Shown: positions 51,754 through 60,267 of the stretch, one piece after another
Numbering within the stretch: the stretch's first letter is position 1
Layout of the letters: the number at the start of each line of letters is the position of its first letter
Source: Bordetella sp. BOR01
GTDB lineage: Bacteria; Pseudomonadota; Gammaproteobacteria; Burkholderiales; Burkholderiaceae_B
Direction: 5' to 3'
Length of the DNA stretch: 64,000 nt
NCBI RefSeq assembly: GCF_019218885.1
Contig: NZ_JAHUWT010000003.1
Coordinates: 744,001 to 808,000 of the forward strand
Program-made: the position numbers and the translations under genes
Notes under the pieces: model-generated
Databases searched by the model: none
What the model was told of the DNA's origin: nothing
Seen by the model: only the letters and a program-made list of their open reading frames with translations

Positions 51754-51829
51754 GCCGGTGTAGCTCAGTTGGTAGAGCAGCTCACTTGTAATGAGAAGGT
51801 CGAGGGTTCGATTCCTTTCACCGGCACCA
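51754..51829 (+). tRNA. thrT: tRNA-Thr (anticodon TGT)
   Basis: A 76-nt cloverleaf has acceptor stem GCCGGTG / CACCGGC, D-arm sequence TAGCTCAGTTGGTAGAGC, anticodon TGT at 51787-51789 in the loop CTTGTAA, T-arm GGGTTCGATTCC and an encoded 3' ACCA. TACAAT at 51706-51711 could be its -10. The region after it changes to accessory content, so the tRNA could be an integration site; no repeat of its 3' end was noticed in the window. Confidence 0.95.
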
Positions 51830-51903
51830 TCCCTCTGTACGCGATTGCCTGCCCTTGACCGGCCTGGCGTCAGGCACCGCGAGGGAATCCAACCAGAAGG
51901 ATC

Positions 51904-52536
51904 ATGCGATCATGCTGGCCAACTGCCGAGGAAACCTCGGTGCTTGACCCCGACTGGGTCTTTCTTAGCGTCGCGCTGGGGCTGCTCGGCAGCACCCGTT
52001 ACGCCCATGCCACCTTGCAGGGACGCGTCCGGCCGAACCGCGTCACGTGGTCGCTCTGGGCCGCGGCACCGCTGATCGGCTTTTTTGCGCAACTCGATAC
52101 CGGCATCGGGCGCCCGGCGCTGCTTACGCTGTCTGCCGGGGTGGGCCCGCTTATCGTCCTGGCGGCCTCATTGATCAGCCGCCACGGCACTGCCCGCATC
52201 ACCCGGTTCGACCTTGTTTGCGGCGCGATTTCGGTCATGGCACTCATTGTCTGGCTGGGATTGGGTCGGGCATCATTGGCCGTGATGTTCGCAGTGGTTG
52301 CGGATGCAGCGGGCGCCGTGCCGACCCTGCGCAAGGCCTGGCACGATCCGGATTCCGAAAGCGCGTTGTTTTTTGTTCTTGTTGCCGTAGCCGCGACGAT
52401 CACCTTGCTGACGATTACTGCCTGGGAGCCCGCGTCGTGGGCATTCGCGGCATACCTGCTCGCCATCAGCATCGTGCTGACGGCGACCATCGTCCTGCGC
52501 CGCGCTATTTCACGGCAATGTTTGCCTCGCGGATGA
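51904..52536 (+). CDS. Unknown small membrane protein
   Basis: This 210-aa protein has about six or seven hydrophobic segments, for example SVALGLLGSTRYAHATL, LLTLSAGVGPLIVLAASLIS and FDLVCGAISVMALIVWLGLG. I do not recognise a characterised family. No strong ribosome site precedes the ATG at 51904 (AGAAGGATC at 51895 is closest). Its 3' end overlaps the convergent Bug gene by 32 bp. Confidence 0.7.
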   Translation: MRSCWPTAEETSVLDPDWVFLSVALGLLGSTRYAHATLQGRVRPNRVTWSLWAAAPLIGFFAQLDTGIGRPALLTLSAGVGPLIVLAASLISRHGTARITRFDLVCGAISVMALIVWLGLGRASLAVMFAVVADAAGAVPTLRKAWHDPDSESALFFVLVAVAATITLLTITAWEPASWAFAAYLLAISIVLTATIVLRRAISRQCLPRG

Positions 52537-53476
52537 TCCGCGCGAAAGTGTCGACGTCTTGCCGGAAGAATTTGTCGAAGCTGGCCTGGTCTCGGTACTC
52601 GACGCGCGAACCGGTGCTTTCGAGCTTTTCGACCAGATCGGGGTCTGACATCACCTTGCCGATCGCATTCGAAAGCTTCGTCACGATGGGCGCCGGCGTG
52701 CCGGCCGGGGCGAACACCGCAATCCATGAACTCATGACAAAGTCCGGGTAGCCGAGTTCGGCCAGGGTCGGCACCTGGGGAAACGACGCCAGGCGTTTCG
52801 AGCCCGTCACGAACAGGGCGCGCACCTGGTCGGCCTTGACCGCCTGGGCCACCGAGGGCATGGCCACGAAAGAGGCCGGCACAGAACCGCCCAACGTGTC
52901 GGCGAACGCCATCGAATCGCCGCGGTAAGGCACGACTTGCATGTCCACGCCCAGTTCCCGCTTCAAGCGCTCGCCCGCAACGTGGGTGATAGAGCCGTGT
53001 CCCGACACCCCATAGCTGTAGCGTCCTTTCTCGCTGTTGATCAGCTCGACGAAACCCTTCAAGTCTTTGGCCGGGGACTTGTTATTCACGATCATGACCA
53101 GGTCGTTGGCGACTATCTGCGCGATCGGAATGAAATCGTTCAAGGGGTCATAAGGCAGTTTCTGGAAGTTCTGCGGGATAGCCATCGCTCCCGACGTGGC
53201 CACCATCAGCGTATAGCCATCGGCCGGTTGCGATTTCAGCGTCTGCGCCGCCAGCACGCCGGAGGCACCCTGCCGATTCTCGACCACAAAGGGCTGGCCC
53301 AGTTGCTTCTGCAAGCCCTCGGACAGCATCCGGGCCTGCAGATCGGTAGCGCCGCCTGGGGAATAACCCACCAGCACGCGAACCGTGCGATTGGGGTAGT
53401 CGTCTTGCGCGCATGCGGCAAAGGCCACACACGCGCCCATGGCCGCCAATAGCCCGTTTCTGAAGAGAGATTTCAT
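52505..53476 (-). CDS. Bug-family substrate-binding protein of the catabolic operon
   Basis: This 323-aa periplasmic receptor has a signal peptide (MKSLFRNGLLAAMGACVAFA) with possible cleavage near CAQDDYP. Bug motifs are VRVLVGYSPGGATDLQARM, VVENRQGASGVLAAQTL and MSSWIAVFAPAGTPAPI. The ATG at 53476 has GGAG upstream. It is the last gene of the TauD-AtuA operon and probably binds the substrate of that pathway, though no TctAB membrane genes are present. Confidence 0.92.
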   Translation of the reverse strand: MKSLFRNGLLAAMGACVAFAACAQDDYPNRTVRVLVGYSPGGATDLQARMLSEGLQKQLGQPFVVENRQGASGVLAAQTLKSQPADGYTLMVATSGAMAIPQNFQKLPYDPLNDFIPIAQIVANDLVMIVNNKSPAKDLKGFVELINSEKGRYSYGVSGHGSITHVAGERLKRELGVDMQVVPYRGDSMAFADTLGGSVPASFVAMPSVAQAVKADQVRALFVTGSKRLASFPQVPTLAELGYPDFVMSSWIAVFAPAGTPAPIVTKLSNAIGKVMSDPDLVEKLESTGSRVEYRDQASFDKFFRQDVDTFARIIREANIAVK

Positions 53477-53505
53477 CTGTCGTCTCCTGGTTCGTGTGGT
53501 TGTTA

Positions 53506-54426
53506 TCAGAGTTGGAAAAGGCCCAGACCCGCGCGCGGCCAATCGATCTCGACCAGGCGGCCGGCGTACGATTGCGTGACATAGGCTTTGCGCAAATCCC
53601 CCCCGCCGAAGCAGAGATTGGTGATGTGCGTGTCGCCGTCCACCGCCGTGAAGGCGGCCGTGCCGTCGGGGTGCACGGTGGTGATGCCGCCGCGGTCCAG
53701 CGTGCCGATGCTGACCGCGCCATCCGCTTCCACCGCCAACGAATCGAAGCGCTGATAAACGGGGCTGGCATAGGCCAGGCGGCTGCCATGGGGCGAGGCC
53801 GGGGACGCCTCGGGCGGCGCTTTCAGCTTTCCCGGGCTGGCAAGATCCCAGGCCCAGAGCCGGGCCGTTTCGGTTTCGGCCACATAAAGTGTGTTTCCGT
53901 CGGGCGACAGCCCGATGCCATTCGGCTTATGAATAGGAAAGACTTTTTCTTCGATATGCGATCCGTCGATCTTCGCATAGCAGATGCTGCCGCGATCCCA
54001 GTCCCGGTGGCGGGTCTTGCCCGGATCGGTGAACCAGATCCCACCCGCGCCATCGATAACCAGATCATTGGGCCCGCCGATATTCCTGCCGTCGATCTTG
54101 TCGTACAGGATTTCGACCTTGCCCGTTTCGATATCCACCCGCTCGATCCGGCCGGTGCGGTAATCGTCGGGGGTGCCGCTCGTGACCCAGCGGCCATCCG
54201 CCCGCTGCCTGAATGAGAAACCGCCATTGTTGGCAACATAGCAATAGCCGTCCGGCCCCATGGCCGCGCCATTCGGCCCGCCGCCAAGCTGCGCCACGAT
54301 ATGCTTGCCGCCATCCGGGAAAATCCGGGTCAGGGTCTTGCGCCGGATCTCGACAACCAACAGGCTGCCATCGCCCACCCAGACCGGGCCTTCCGGAAAC
54401 CAGAGGTCTTCCGCCACTACTCGCAT
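53506..54426 (-). CDS. SMP-30/gluconolactonase-family lactonase
   Basis: This 306-aa six-bladed beta-propeller enzyme probably hydrolyses a lactone formed in the operon's pathway. Metal-binding family residues appear in FPEGPVWVGDGSL (Glu), GGPNDLVIDGAGGIWFTDPG (Asn) and HKPNGIGLSPDGNTLYVAET (Asn and Asp). AAGGAGAG precedes the ATG. The lactone substrate is not known. Confidence 0.9.
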   Translation of the reverse strand: MRVVAEDLWFPEGPVWVGDGSLLVVEIRRKTLTRIFPDGGKHIVAQLGGGPNGAAMGPDGYCYVANNGGFSFRQRADGRWVTSGTPDDYRTGRIERVDIETGKVEILYDKIDGRNIGGPNDLVIDGAGGIWFTDPGKTRHRDWDRGSICYAKIDGSHIEEKVFPIHKPNGIGLSPDGNTLYVAETETARLWAWDLASPGKLKAPPEASPASPHGSRLAYASPVYQRFDSLAVEADGAVSIGTLDRGGITTVHPDGTAAFTAVDGDTHITNLCFGGGDLRKAYVTQSYAGRLVEIDWPRAGLGLFQL

Positions 54427-54471
54427 GCTCTCTCCTTGTTGATTTAGTTTGTCGCCAGGGTTGCGGGCCAG

Positions 54472-55305
54472 TCAGCCGCTTGCCGCGGTGGGCACCTGCA
54501 GCGCGCGCAACATCTGCGCGCGCCGGGTGGCCTCGGTCATCATGAAGGCCCATTCGTTTCCGCCCGTCAGGAACCGCACCCCCAGAGACAGCATCGACTG
54601 CATGACTTCGGGGTTGTTGCCCAGCCCGCCGCATCCGGCGAACCGTCCGTTGCGCCGGCACGCCTGGACCACATGCGCCAGGCATTCGGCCACGCGGGCA
54701 TGGCCGAACTGCCCGGGGATACCCATGGCATCGCACAGGTCGGACGTGCCCACATGCAGAATATCCACCCCGGGAACCTCGGCGATCTCATCGGCGCGTT
54801 CGATGGCTCGCGGCGATTCCAGCATGACCACCACTGTGGTCGCATCGTCGAGCAACTGGCGCGCCGTGGCGGCCGGGTACTTGCGATAGCCCAGCTGCGG
54901 CCAGCCGCTGGAGACCGATCGTTCGCCGTGCGGGGCGAACCGCGCCGCCTTGACGACGCGCCGGGCATCATCGGCCGATTCGACGTGCGGGGCGACGATG
55001 CCCAGCGCGCCCGCATCCAGGATGCGATTGATGTAGTGCGCGTCGTGCGTGGGCACGCGAACCAGGGGTGTCACGCCGATCTGCTGGGCCAGCAGGCATA
55101 TTTGCGCAGCGGCCGACTCGGGAATCACTGAATGCTCAAGATCGACATTGATGGCGTCGTAGCCGGCGGTGTGGGCTGCTATCGCGATGTCGACGCTGTG
55201 CACCTGCTTCACGATCATCGACAGCCCGAGCTCGCCGGCGCGCAGGCGGTTCATCAATGGGTTGGCCAGGGCCGGAACGACGTCTTGCGGCCTGTCTGCG
55301 CTCAT
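54472..55305 (-). CDS. HpcH/HpaI-family aldolase
   Basis: This 277-aa TIM-barrel class II aldolase probably splits a hydroxylated 2-oxo acid into pyruvate and an aldehyde, or the related citryl/malyl-type reaction. Active-site segments are YDAINVDLEHSVI (Glu/His), PLVRVPTHDAHYI (Arg) and VVMLESPRAIERADEIAEVP with the metal-binding Glu. It overlaps the dehydrogenase stop by 4 bp, so it is translationally coupled. Substrate is unknown. Confidence 0.9.
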   Translation of the reverse strand: MSADRPQDVVPALANPLMNRLRAGELGLSMIVKQVHSVDIAIAAHTAGYDAINVDLEHSVIPESAAAQICLLAQQIGVTPLVRVPTHDAHYINRILDAGALGIVAPHVESADDARRVVKAARFAPHGERSVSSGWPQLGYRKYPAATARQLLDDATTVVVMLESPRAIERADEIAEVPGVDILHVGTSDLCDAMGIPGQFGHARVAECLAHVVQACRRNGRFAGCGGLGNNPEVMQSMLSLGVRFLTGGNEWAFMMTEATRRAQMLRALQVPTAASG

Positions 55306-56303
55306 GGCGTTCTCCGGTTTTCTGAAACGATCAAGTCTTGTGCGGCGATCGATTCGCCCGCGACAAAGCGCTGAAGATTGCGCAGCACGTGGGCGGCCAC
55401 GGGCGCCACGTTGTCGAATACGCCCCCACCTGCATGGGGCGTCACGATCACCTGGTCCAGGGCGAGCAGCGGGTTGCCCGGGTCGGGGGGTTCCGGATCG
55501 AACGCATCCAGGCCCGCGCCCATCAAATGCCCGCGTTTCAAGGCGCTGGCCAGCGCCGCCTCGTCGACCAGCTCGCCCCGCGCCGTGTTGATCAGCACGG
55601 CGCCTTTCTTCATGCGGCGTATCGCGGATGCATCGATCAGGTGCCGGGTGCTTTCGTCATAGGGGGCATGCAGGCTGACGATGTCGCTGCGGGACAATAG
55701 TTCCGGCAGTTCAACCCGGCGAGCGCCCAGCGCGTGCTCGACTTCCGCAGGGGCCGCGTATCGATCGCAGTAAAGAATGGCGCCCGGCTCGAACCCGGCC
55801 AGGCGGCGCGCCAGCTTGCGCCCGATGTTGCCGAAACCCACCAGGCCGATGGTTTTCCCGTGGATCTGGAAGCACGTCTCGCGCATCTCGGATTTGGGCC
55901 ACTTGCCCGCGCGCATTTCCCGGTTCACGTAGTAAATGCGGCGATACACCGCCAGCATCAGCGTGATGGCCAGTTCGGCAACGGGGCCGGCATTCGAGCC
56001 CGCGGTGATGGCCACGGGAATGCCCAGCCGGCGCGCTGCCTGCACATCGATGCGGTCGACTCCTATGCCCCATTTGTGCACCGCCTGCACACGTTCGGCG
56101 GCTTCCAGCATTTCGCCGGTCAGCTGCGCCCAGCCGGGCACCAGGAAATCCGCCGCGCGGCACAGCTCCGTCTGGTGGCGGGCGTCGTAGTTGAGCGCAA
56201 ACCGGGTCTCGAACGGCGGCCCGAAGACAGACGCGATAACGCGCTGGACCGCGGGCGCGAGCACATCCATGAAGACGACTTGGTAGGTGGCGGATTTGTT
56301 CAT
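55302..56303 (-). CDS. D-2-hydroxyacid dehydrogenase family protein
   Basis: This 333-aa NAD(P)-dependent enzyme belongs to the phosphoglycerate/glyoxylate reductase family. The Rossmann motif is VGFGNIGRKLARRL. The catalytic Arg is in GSNAGPVAELAITLML-adjacent and INTARGELVDE segments, and the catalytic His is in VIVTPHAGGGVF. Start and stop overlap the neighbouring genes by 4 bp. It would interconvert a 2-hydroxy acid and a 2-oxo acid in the pathway. Confidence 0.9.
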   Translation of the reverse strand: MNKSATYQVVFMDVLAPAVQRVIASVFGPPFETRFALNYDARHQTELCRAADFLVPGWAQLTGEMLEAAERVQAVHKWGIGVDRIDVQAARRLGIPVAITAGSNAGPVAELAITLMLAVYRRIYYVNREMRAGKWPKSEMRETCFQIHGKTIGLVGFGNIGRKLARRLAGFEPGAILYCDRYAAPAEVEHALGARRVELPELLSRSDIVSLHAPYDESTRHLIDASAIRRMKKGAVLINTARGELVDEAALASALKRGHLMGAGLDAFDPEPPDPGNPLLALDQVIVTPHAGGGVFDNVAPVAAHVLRNLQRFVAGESIAAQDLIVSENRRTP

Positions 56304-56614
56304 TGGGCACCGGGAATTTCTATGGTCATCATCAGGCTGGACAGCGATTTTCCATGTGCATCCTGCGCCAGCGATCGGGTCACGCCGCCGCCAAGCGCGC
56401 CATGAATCACGAAGTTCAGGGCTTGCAGGCGAGGCAGTTCGTAGCGGATCACCGGACCGGTGGCAAAGTGCGCAAAGGCCTGCTGAACCACCGCCACGGT
56501 AAGCTGCTCGCGCAGGATCTTCCAGCCTGCGCCGTCGAAGGCGATGACGGAAATGTTCGATGTGTTCCCTTTGTCGCCGGCCCTTCCGTGGGCCAGGTCG
56601 TTGACACGTATCAT
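56300..56614 (-). CDS. Small AtuA-like (ferredoxin-fold) protein
   Basis: This 104-aa protein has the pattern LAHGRAGDKGNTSNISVIAF and ALNFVIHGALGGGVTRSL, as in the small domain that follows AtuA/DUF1446 proteins, either fused or as a separate gene. It is a separate gene here, overlapping the atuA-like gene and the dehydrogenase gene by 4 bp each. Function is unknown; it is probably a partner subunit of the upstream protein. Confidence 0.85.
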   Translation of the reverse strand: MIRVNDLAHGRAGDKGNTSNISVIAFDGAGWKILREQLTVAVVQQAFAHFATGPVIRYELPRLQALNFVIHGALGGGVTRSLAQDAHGKSLSSLMMTIEIPGAQ

Positions 56615-57972
56615 GAGCGGAACTCCCGAATGGTGATGCGCGGGTCCACCTTCCCGCGCGGGACCAACACCGACTGGACGGCCAGCACTTCTTTGACCAT
56701 CGGGTCAGAGCCTCCCGCCCCGCCGGCGGGGCCGTTGACATGCAGCGCGCGTGTTTCGAACCCGACGGCTTCCGCGGCCTTGCGGTCGGTCGTACGCGCG
56801 GCGATGCGCATCCGCACCTCGTAAGGGTCCGCGTCATGCGCACGCCTGGCGTGCAGGCTGTCGATACCGATCAGGTCGACCCGCACCTCGCCATACCGGT
56901 GGCCCGCATCGGCGAGGCGCTGCTGTACCACGCTGGCCGCCAGCTCGGCCCTGGCCACGGCATCGATGCCGGCGTACGAAATCTGTCCTTCGCCGATGAA
57001 CCCGTCGGTATAGCCGACCGTGACCTTGTAGGTGTCGGTGCGCGGGCGTGCCCTGGCCCCGGTAATGCGCACCCGGTCTGCCTCGACCTGTCGCATGTCG
57101 AGTTCGGTGACATCGAGCACGCAGTCCGGCGTGATGTACGAGGCCGGGTCATGCATCTCGTAGATAAGCTGCTCTTTGCAGGTCGCCAGGTCGACCCGTC
57201 CGCCGGTGTCCTTCAGCTTGCTGACCGTGAAGTCGCCGCTCTCGAGCATATCGACATAAGGAAAACCCAAACGTGCCAGGTCGGGAACTTCTTTGCGGCC
57301 GGGCGCCGCGAAACAGCCGCCGCTGACCTGCGCACAGCATTCCAGCAGATGCCCGGCGGCGGTACCGGCCGCGATGCGGTCCCAGTCGTCGTAAGACCAG
57401 CCGTAGTAGTGCATGGCCGCGGCCAGATAAAGCGAGGGGTCGGCCACCCGCCCGGTCACCACCAGTTGCGCGCCGGTAGCCAGGCCGCGCACGATGACAT
57501 CGGCGCCAAAGTAGGCATTGGCGCTGACCATGCGCGGCAGCAGGTCCTCCAGGGGCGCCCCGGATTCCATCAGCCGCAGCCCGGGCTGCTGGCGCAGCAG
57601 GTCGGTGATATCGTCGCCCAGCACAGCCGCCGAGTGCAGCGGGCCCACCCCTTCGTTGCGCGCAAACTCGTGCACCAATTCGACCGCCGCGATGGGGTTT
57701 GCCGCGCCCATGTTGGTGACGATCTTCACGCCGTTTTTCAGGGCCACCGGCAGCACCAGGCGCATCCGGTCCATCAGCCGGGGCGTGTAGCCCAGCTTCG
57801 GATTCTTCAGCCGCGACTGGTTCTCGCGGGCGACCGTGCGCTCGGCAAGGCACTCGAATGCCAGGTAATCGAGTTCGCCGCGCTCGGCCAGCGCCACGGC
57901 GGGCGCGATGCGGTCATCGGCAAAACTGGCGCCAGCGCCGATGCGCAGGGCCCGCGTCGACGAGCGGCTCAT
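56611..57972 (-). CDS. AtuA-family (DUF1446) protein, possible acyl-CoA or organic-acid hydratase
   Basis: This 453-aa protein belongs to the AtuA/DUF1446 family, named after the acyclic terpene utilisation cluster of Pseudomonas. Its reaction is not firmly known. Family segments include LRIGAGASFADDRI at the N-terminus, LKNGVKIVTNMGAANP, and VVTGRVADPSLYLAAAMHYY. The ATG at 57972 overlaps the TauD-gene stop; the longer open frame to 58104 is a shadow. It works in an operon with a dioxygenase rather than with acyl-CoA genes, which sets it apart from atu clusters. Confidence 0.88.
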   Translation of the reverse strand: MSRSSTRALRIGAGASFADDRIAPAVALAERGELDYLAFECLAERTVARENQSRLKNPKLGYTPRLMDRMRLVLPVALKNGVKIVTNMGAANPIAAVELVHEFARNEGVGPLHSAAVLGDDITDLLRQQPGLRLMESGAPLEDLLPRMVSANAYFGADVIVRGLATGAQLVVTGRVADPSLYLAAAMHYYGWSYDDWDRIAAGTAAGHLLECCAQVSGGCFAAPGRKEVPDLARLGFPYVDMLESGDFTVSKLKDTGGRVDLATCKEQLIYEMHDPASYITPDCVLDVTELDMRQVEADRVRITGARARPRTDTYKVTVGYTDGFIGEGQISYAGIDAVARAELAASVVQQRLADAGHRYGEVRVDLIGIDSLHARRAHDADPYEVRMRIAARTTDRKAAEAVGFETRALHVNGPAGGAGGSDPMVKEVLAVQSVLVPRGKVDPRITIREFRS

Positions 57973-58838
57973 TGCAGCCCCTTCAGTGCATCGCCCTTGA
58001 GCATCAGGCGATAAAGATACCGATACTCGCCGGGATCGAAGTCCGCGTTGGCCTGATGCATCACGCTGCGGTTGTCCCACAGCACGAAGTCGCCCGGCTG
58101 CCACTGATGGCGATACTCGTAGCGCGGCTGGGTCGCGTGCTGGTACAACTGGTTGATCAGGGCAAATCCCTGGTCTTCGGGCATGCCGTCTATGCCCTCC
58201 ATGCGGCCGGTATTCAGGTACAGGGCCGGTCGGCCGCTGGTCGGATGCACGATCACCAGGGGCTGGCTGCAGGACGCGGTCCCGGCCAGTTGCTGCGGCG
58301 TCAGTGCAGTCATCTTGCGGGGGCTGCGGCTGCTTTCATAGACGTGCATCGATCGCAGGGCCGCGATCCGGGCCTTCAGCTCGTCCGACAGATCGTCATA
58401 GGCGGCGCGCACATCCACGAATTGCGTATCGCCACCCCGCGATGGCAGTTCGATGGCATGTAGCATCGTGCCGACCGGAGGCTCGCGAAAGTTCGAATGA
58501 TCGGTGTGGTAGTTCTCGCCGCGTACATGTACCTTGCCGTCGCGCACCGGCAGGTCGCGGCTGGAGATGGTTCCTATCAAGGGATACCCGGGCAACGAGA
58601 ATTTGCCCAGCTGCTGGGGCAGGATCTCACCGAAAATCTGTGCGGCGCGCAGGAAAGCCGGGGGTTCCAGCTGCTGCTCACGCACCACCAGCACCGCGTG
58701 CTTGCTCCACAGCGCGCGCAAAGCCTGCACCACAGTCTCGGGAAGCTGGCCACCCAGGTCGACCCCGCGCACTTCGATACCCAGGCCGTAATCGGTCAGG
58801 GGCCGCGCCTGCAGACGCGCGTCATTCAGTGTTTTCAT
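57969..58838 (-). CDS. TauD/TfdA-family Fe(II)/2-oxoglutarate-dependent dioxygenase
   Basis: This 289-aa non-heme iron oxygenase hydroxylates its substrate using O2 and 2-oxoglutarate. The facial triad is visible: His-x-Asp in NYHTDHSNF and the distal His in SVMHQANADF. The 2-oxoglutarate-binding Arg is in YRYLYRLML. Length fits TauD/TfdA. It is the first gene of the seven-gene operon and divergent from a LysR regulator. Substrate is unknown, so it should not be named taurine dioxygenase. Confidence 0.9.
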   Translation of the reverse strand: MKTLNDARLQARPLTDYGLGIEVRGVDLGGQLPETVVQALRALWSKHAVLVVREQQLEPPAFLRAAQIFGEILPQQLGKFSLPGYPLIGTISSRDLPVRDGKVHVRGENYHTDHSNFREPPVGTMLHAIELPSRGGDTQFVDVRAAYDDLSDELKARIAALRSMHVYESSRSPRKMTALTPQQLAGTASCSQPLVIVHPTSGRPALYLNTGRMEGIDGMPEDQGFALINQLYQHATQPRYEYRHQWQPGDFVLWDNRSVMHQANADFDPGEYRYLYRLMLKGDALKGLQ

Positions 58839-58956
58839 CCGATCACCTTCAGGGTTGAAACCGGAACTGATTTTGAGCGCGCAGGGTATTTGCAGCCAAT
58901 GATTTATTTTTAGTACCCTATCACTTATTGAAATGGGCTAAGCGGGAAGCCACGCC

Positions 58957-59859
58957 ATGAACCTACGCCATATCGAAGTCTTCTACGCGATCATGCAGGC
59001 GGGTTCGGTCACCGGCGCGGCTCATCTGCTGAACGTGACGCAGCCGGCCGTCAGCAACGTGCTGCGCCATGCGGAACAACAACTCGGCCTGAAGCTTTTT
59101 GAACGAATAGCAGGACGCCTGCAGCCAACCCCCGAGGCATACGACATTTTCCCCGACGTACAGGAGATCTTCGGCCGCATCGGGACGCTGAACCGGATGG
59201 TGGAAGAGATGCAAGGAGGCCGCACCGGCCGCCTTGCCATCGCCGCGTCTCCGACACTGGTCAACGCCTATCTGCCCAAGGCGATTGCCCGGCTCAAGAC
59301 ACGTGCCGCGCAAGTCACGATACAGTCGCTGCCAACCGCCATCGCCATTGAACGGGTGGCGCGGCGAGAGGTCGATATCGGGTTTGTCTACGGGCCTGTT
59401 ATCGATCCCGGCGTGGTCATGGAGGCCCTGGGAGGCTCTGACCTGGTGTGCGCGCTGCATCGCCGGTCGCCGCTGGCAAAGCACAAGGTGCTCGAACCTC
59501 GGCACTTGGCGAGCGCGACGGTCGTGTCGACCGGGCGATCCACCCGGATTGGCGTGGCGGTGAAAGAAGCGTGCGAAGCCCATGGGCTGCCCACGCCCAC
59601 CGTGTCCGTCGAAGTGAACTCATCGTTGGCGGCATGCCTGATGGCGGCCGAAGACGTGGGCGTGGGCCTGGTCGACCTTGCAACGGTGAATCAATATGCC
59701 TTGCCCAACGTCGTATTCCGCCCCTTTTGGCCCCAAGTCGAACTGCACCTCTGCCTGATATTTCCGAAAGACCGTCCAAAATCGCGGGCCACTGTGCGTT
59801 TCGCCGATGCGCTGCGCGAACTGGTGGCGGCCGGGCCGCGTACCCGCGCGGCCGGTTGA
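58957..59859 (+). CDS. LysR-family regulator of the TauD-AtuA operon
   Basis: This 300-aa regulator has an N-terminal helix-turn-helix (FYAIMQAGSVTGAAHLLNVT..AVSNVLRHAEQQLG) and a LysR effector domain. It is divergent from the dioxygenase gene with a 118-bp AT-rich gap that should hold its binding sites. The effector is probably an intermediate of the pathway. GGGAAG precedes the ATG. Confidence 0.94.
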   Translation: MNLRHIEVFYAIMQAGSVTGAAHLLNVTQPAVSNVLRHAEQQLGLKLFERIAGRLQPTPEAYDIFPDVQEIFGRIGTLNRMVEEMQGGRTGRLAIAASPTLVNAYLPKAIARLKTRAAQVTIQSLPTAIAIERVARREVDIGFVYGPVIDPGVVMEALGGSDLVCALHRRSPLAKHKVLEPRHLASATVVSTGRSTRIGVAVKEACEAHGLPTPTVSVEVNSSLAACLMAAEDVGVGLVDLATVNQYALPNVVFRPFWPQVELHLCLIFPKDRPKSRATVRFADALRELVAAGPRTRAAG

Positions 59860-60267
59860 CGCAGCTTCCCCGCCTGGCAGTTCAAGGTACCTGCCTGGGC
59901 GACGCGCTCCGGCGGCGCGGCGACGCCGAATGCGCTTAATCGCCTGTTTTGAATTCTGAATAAAAATAAATAAAAACTGCCAAACAGAAATCGCAGATTT
60001 CGATTCATTCTTGATTAACGGCGATATTGATATCCGCCCAAAACTAAATCCAATTCCTTGATCCAACCCCAGAGTGACGCCCGACGACTATTCATATAGT
60101 CCCACCCGCGCCTCTGAAAACGGCGACGGCACCGGCCTTTCGGCATGGGTTTGGACGATCAGCCGCGATGCTCTTCGCGGGTATTGGATATTGAAAGAAC
60201 CCAAAAAATCTGGCCGCCGGATTATTTCAGCTGCGTCTGCACATACCTTTTTTGGGAATTTTATTTT
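59860..60267 (+). promoter_or_regulatory. Long upstream region of the fimbrial genes, no gene seen
   Basis: This 408-bp stretch is AT-rich around 59940-60060 and just before the fimbrial ATG. A 15-bp palindrome GAAATC-GCA-GATTTC lies at 59987-60001. No poly-C tract of the kind that phase-varies fim promoters in B. pertussis is present. The small open frame at 60074-60271 has no family resemblance and overlaps the signal peptide start, so it was not accepted. Confidence 0.5.
59987..60001. promoter_or_regulatory. 15-bp palindrome, possible operator of the fimbrial genes
   Basis: GAAATC, GCA, GATTTC is a perfect inverted repeat in an AT-rich stretch 267 bp before the fimbrial subunit. TTTCGATTCATTC follows it at once. 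A BvgA-like or other regulator could bind here; this is a guess from position and symmetry. Confidence 0.3.

Noticed and set aside
57969-58838. Naming the dioxygenase taurine dioxygenase
   Set aside because: No taurine or sulfonate transport genes are present; only the general TauD/TfdA family is supported.
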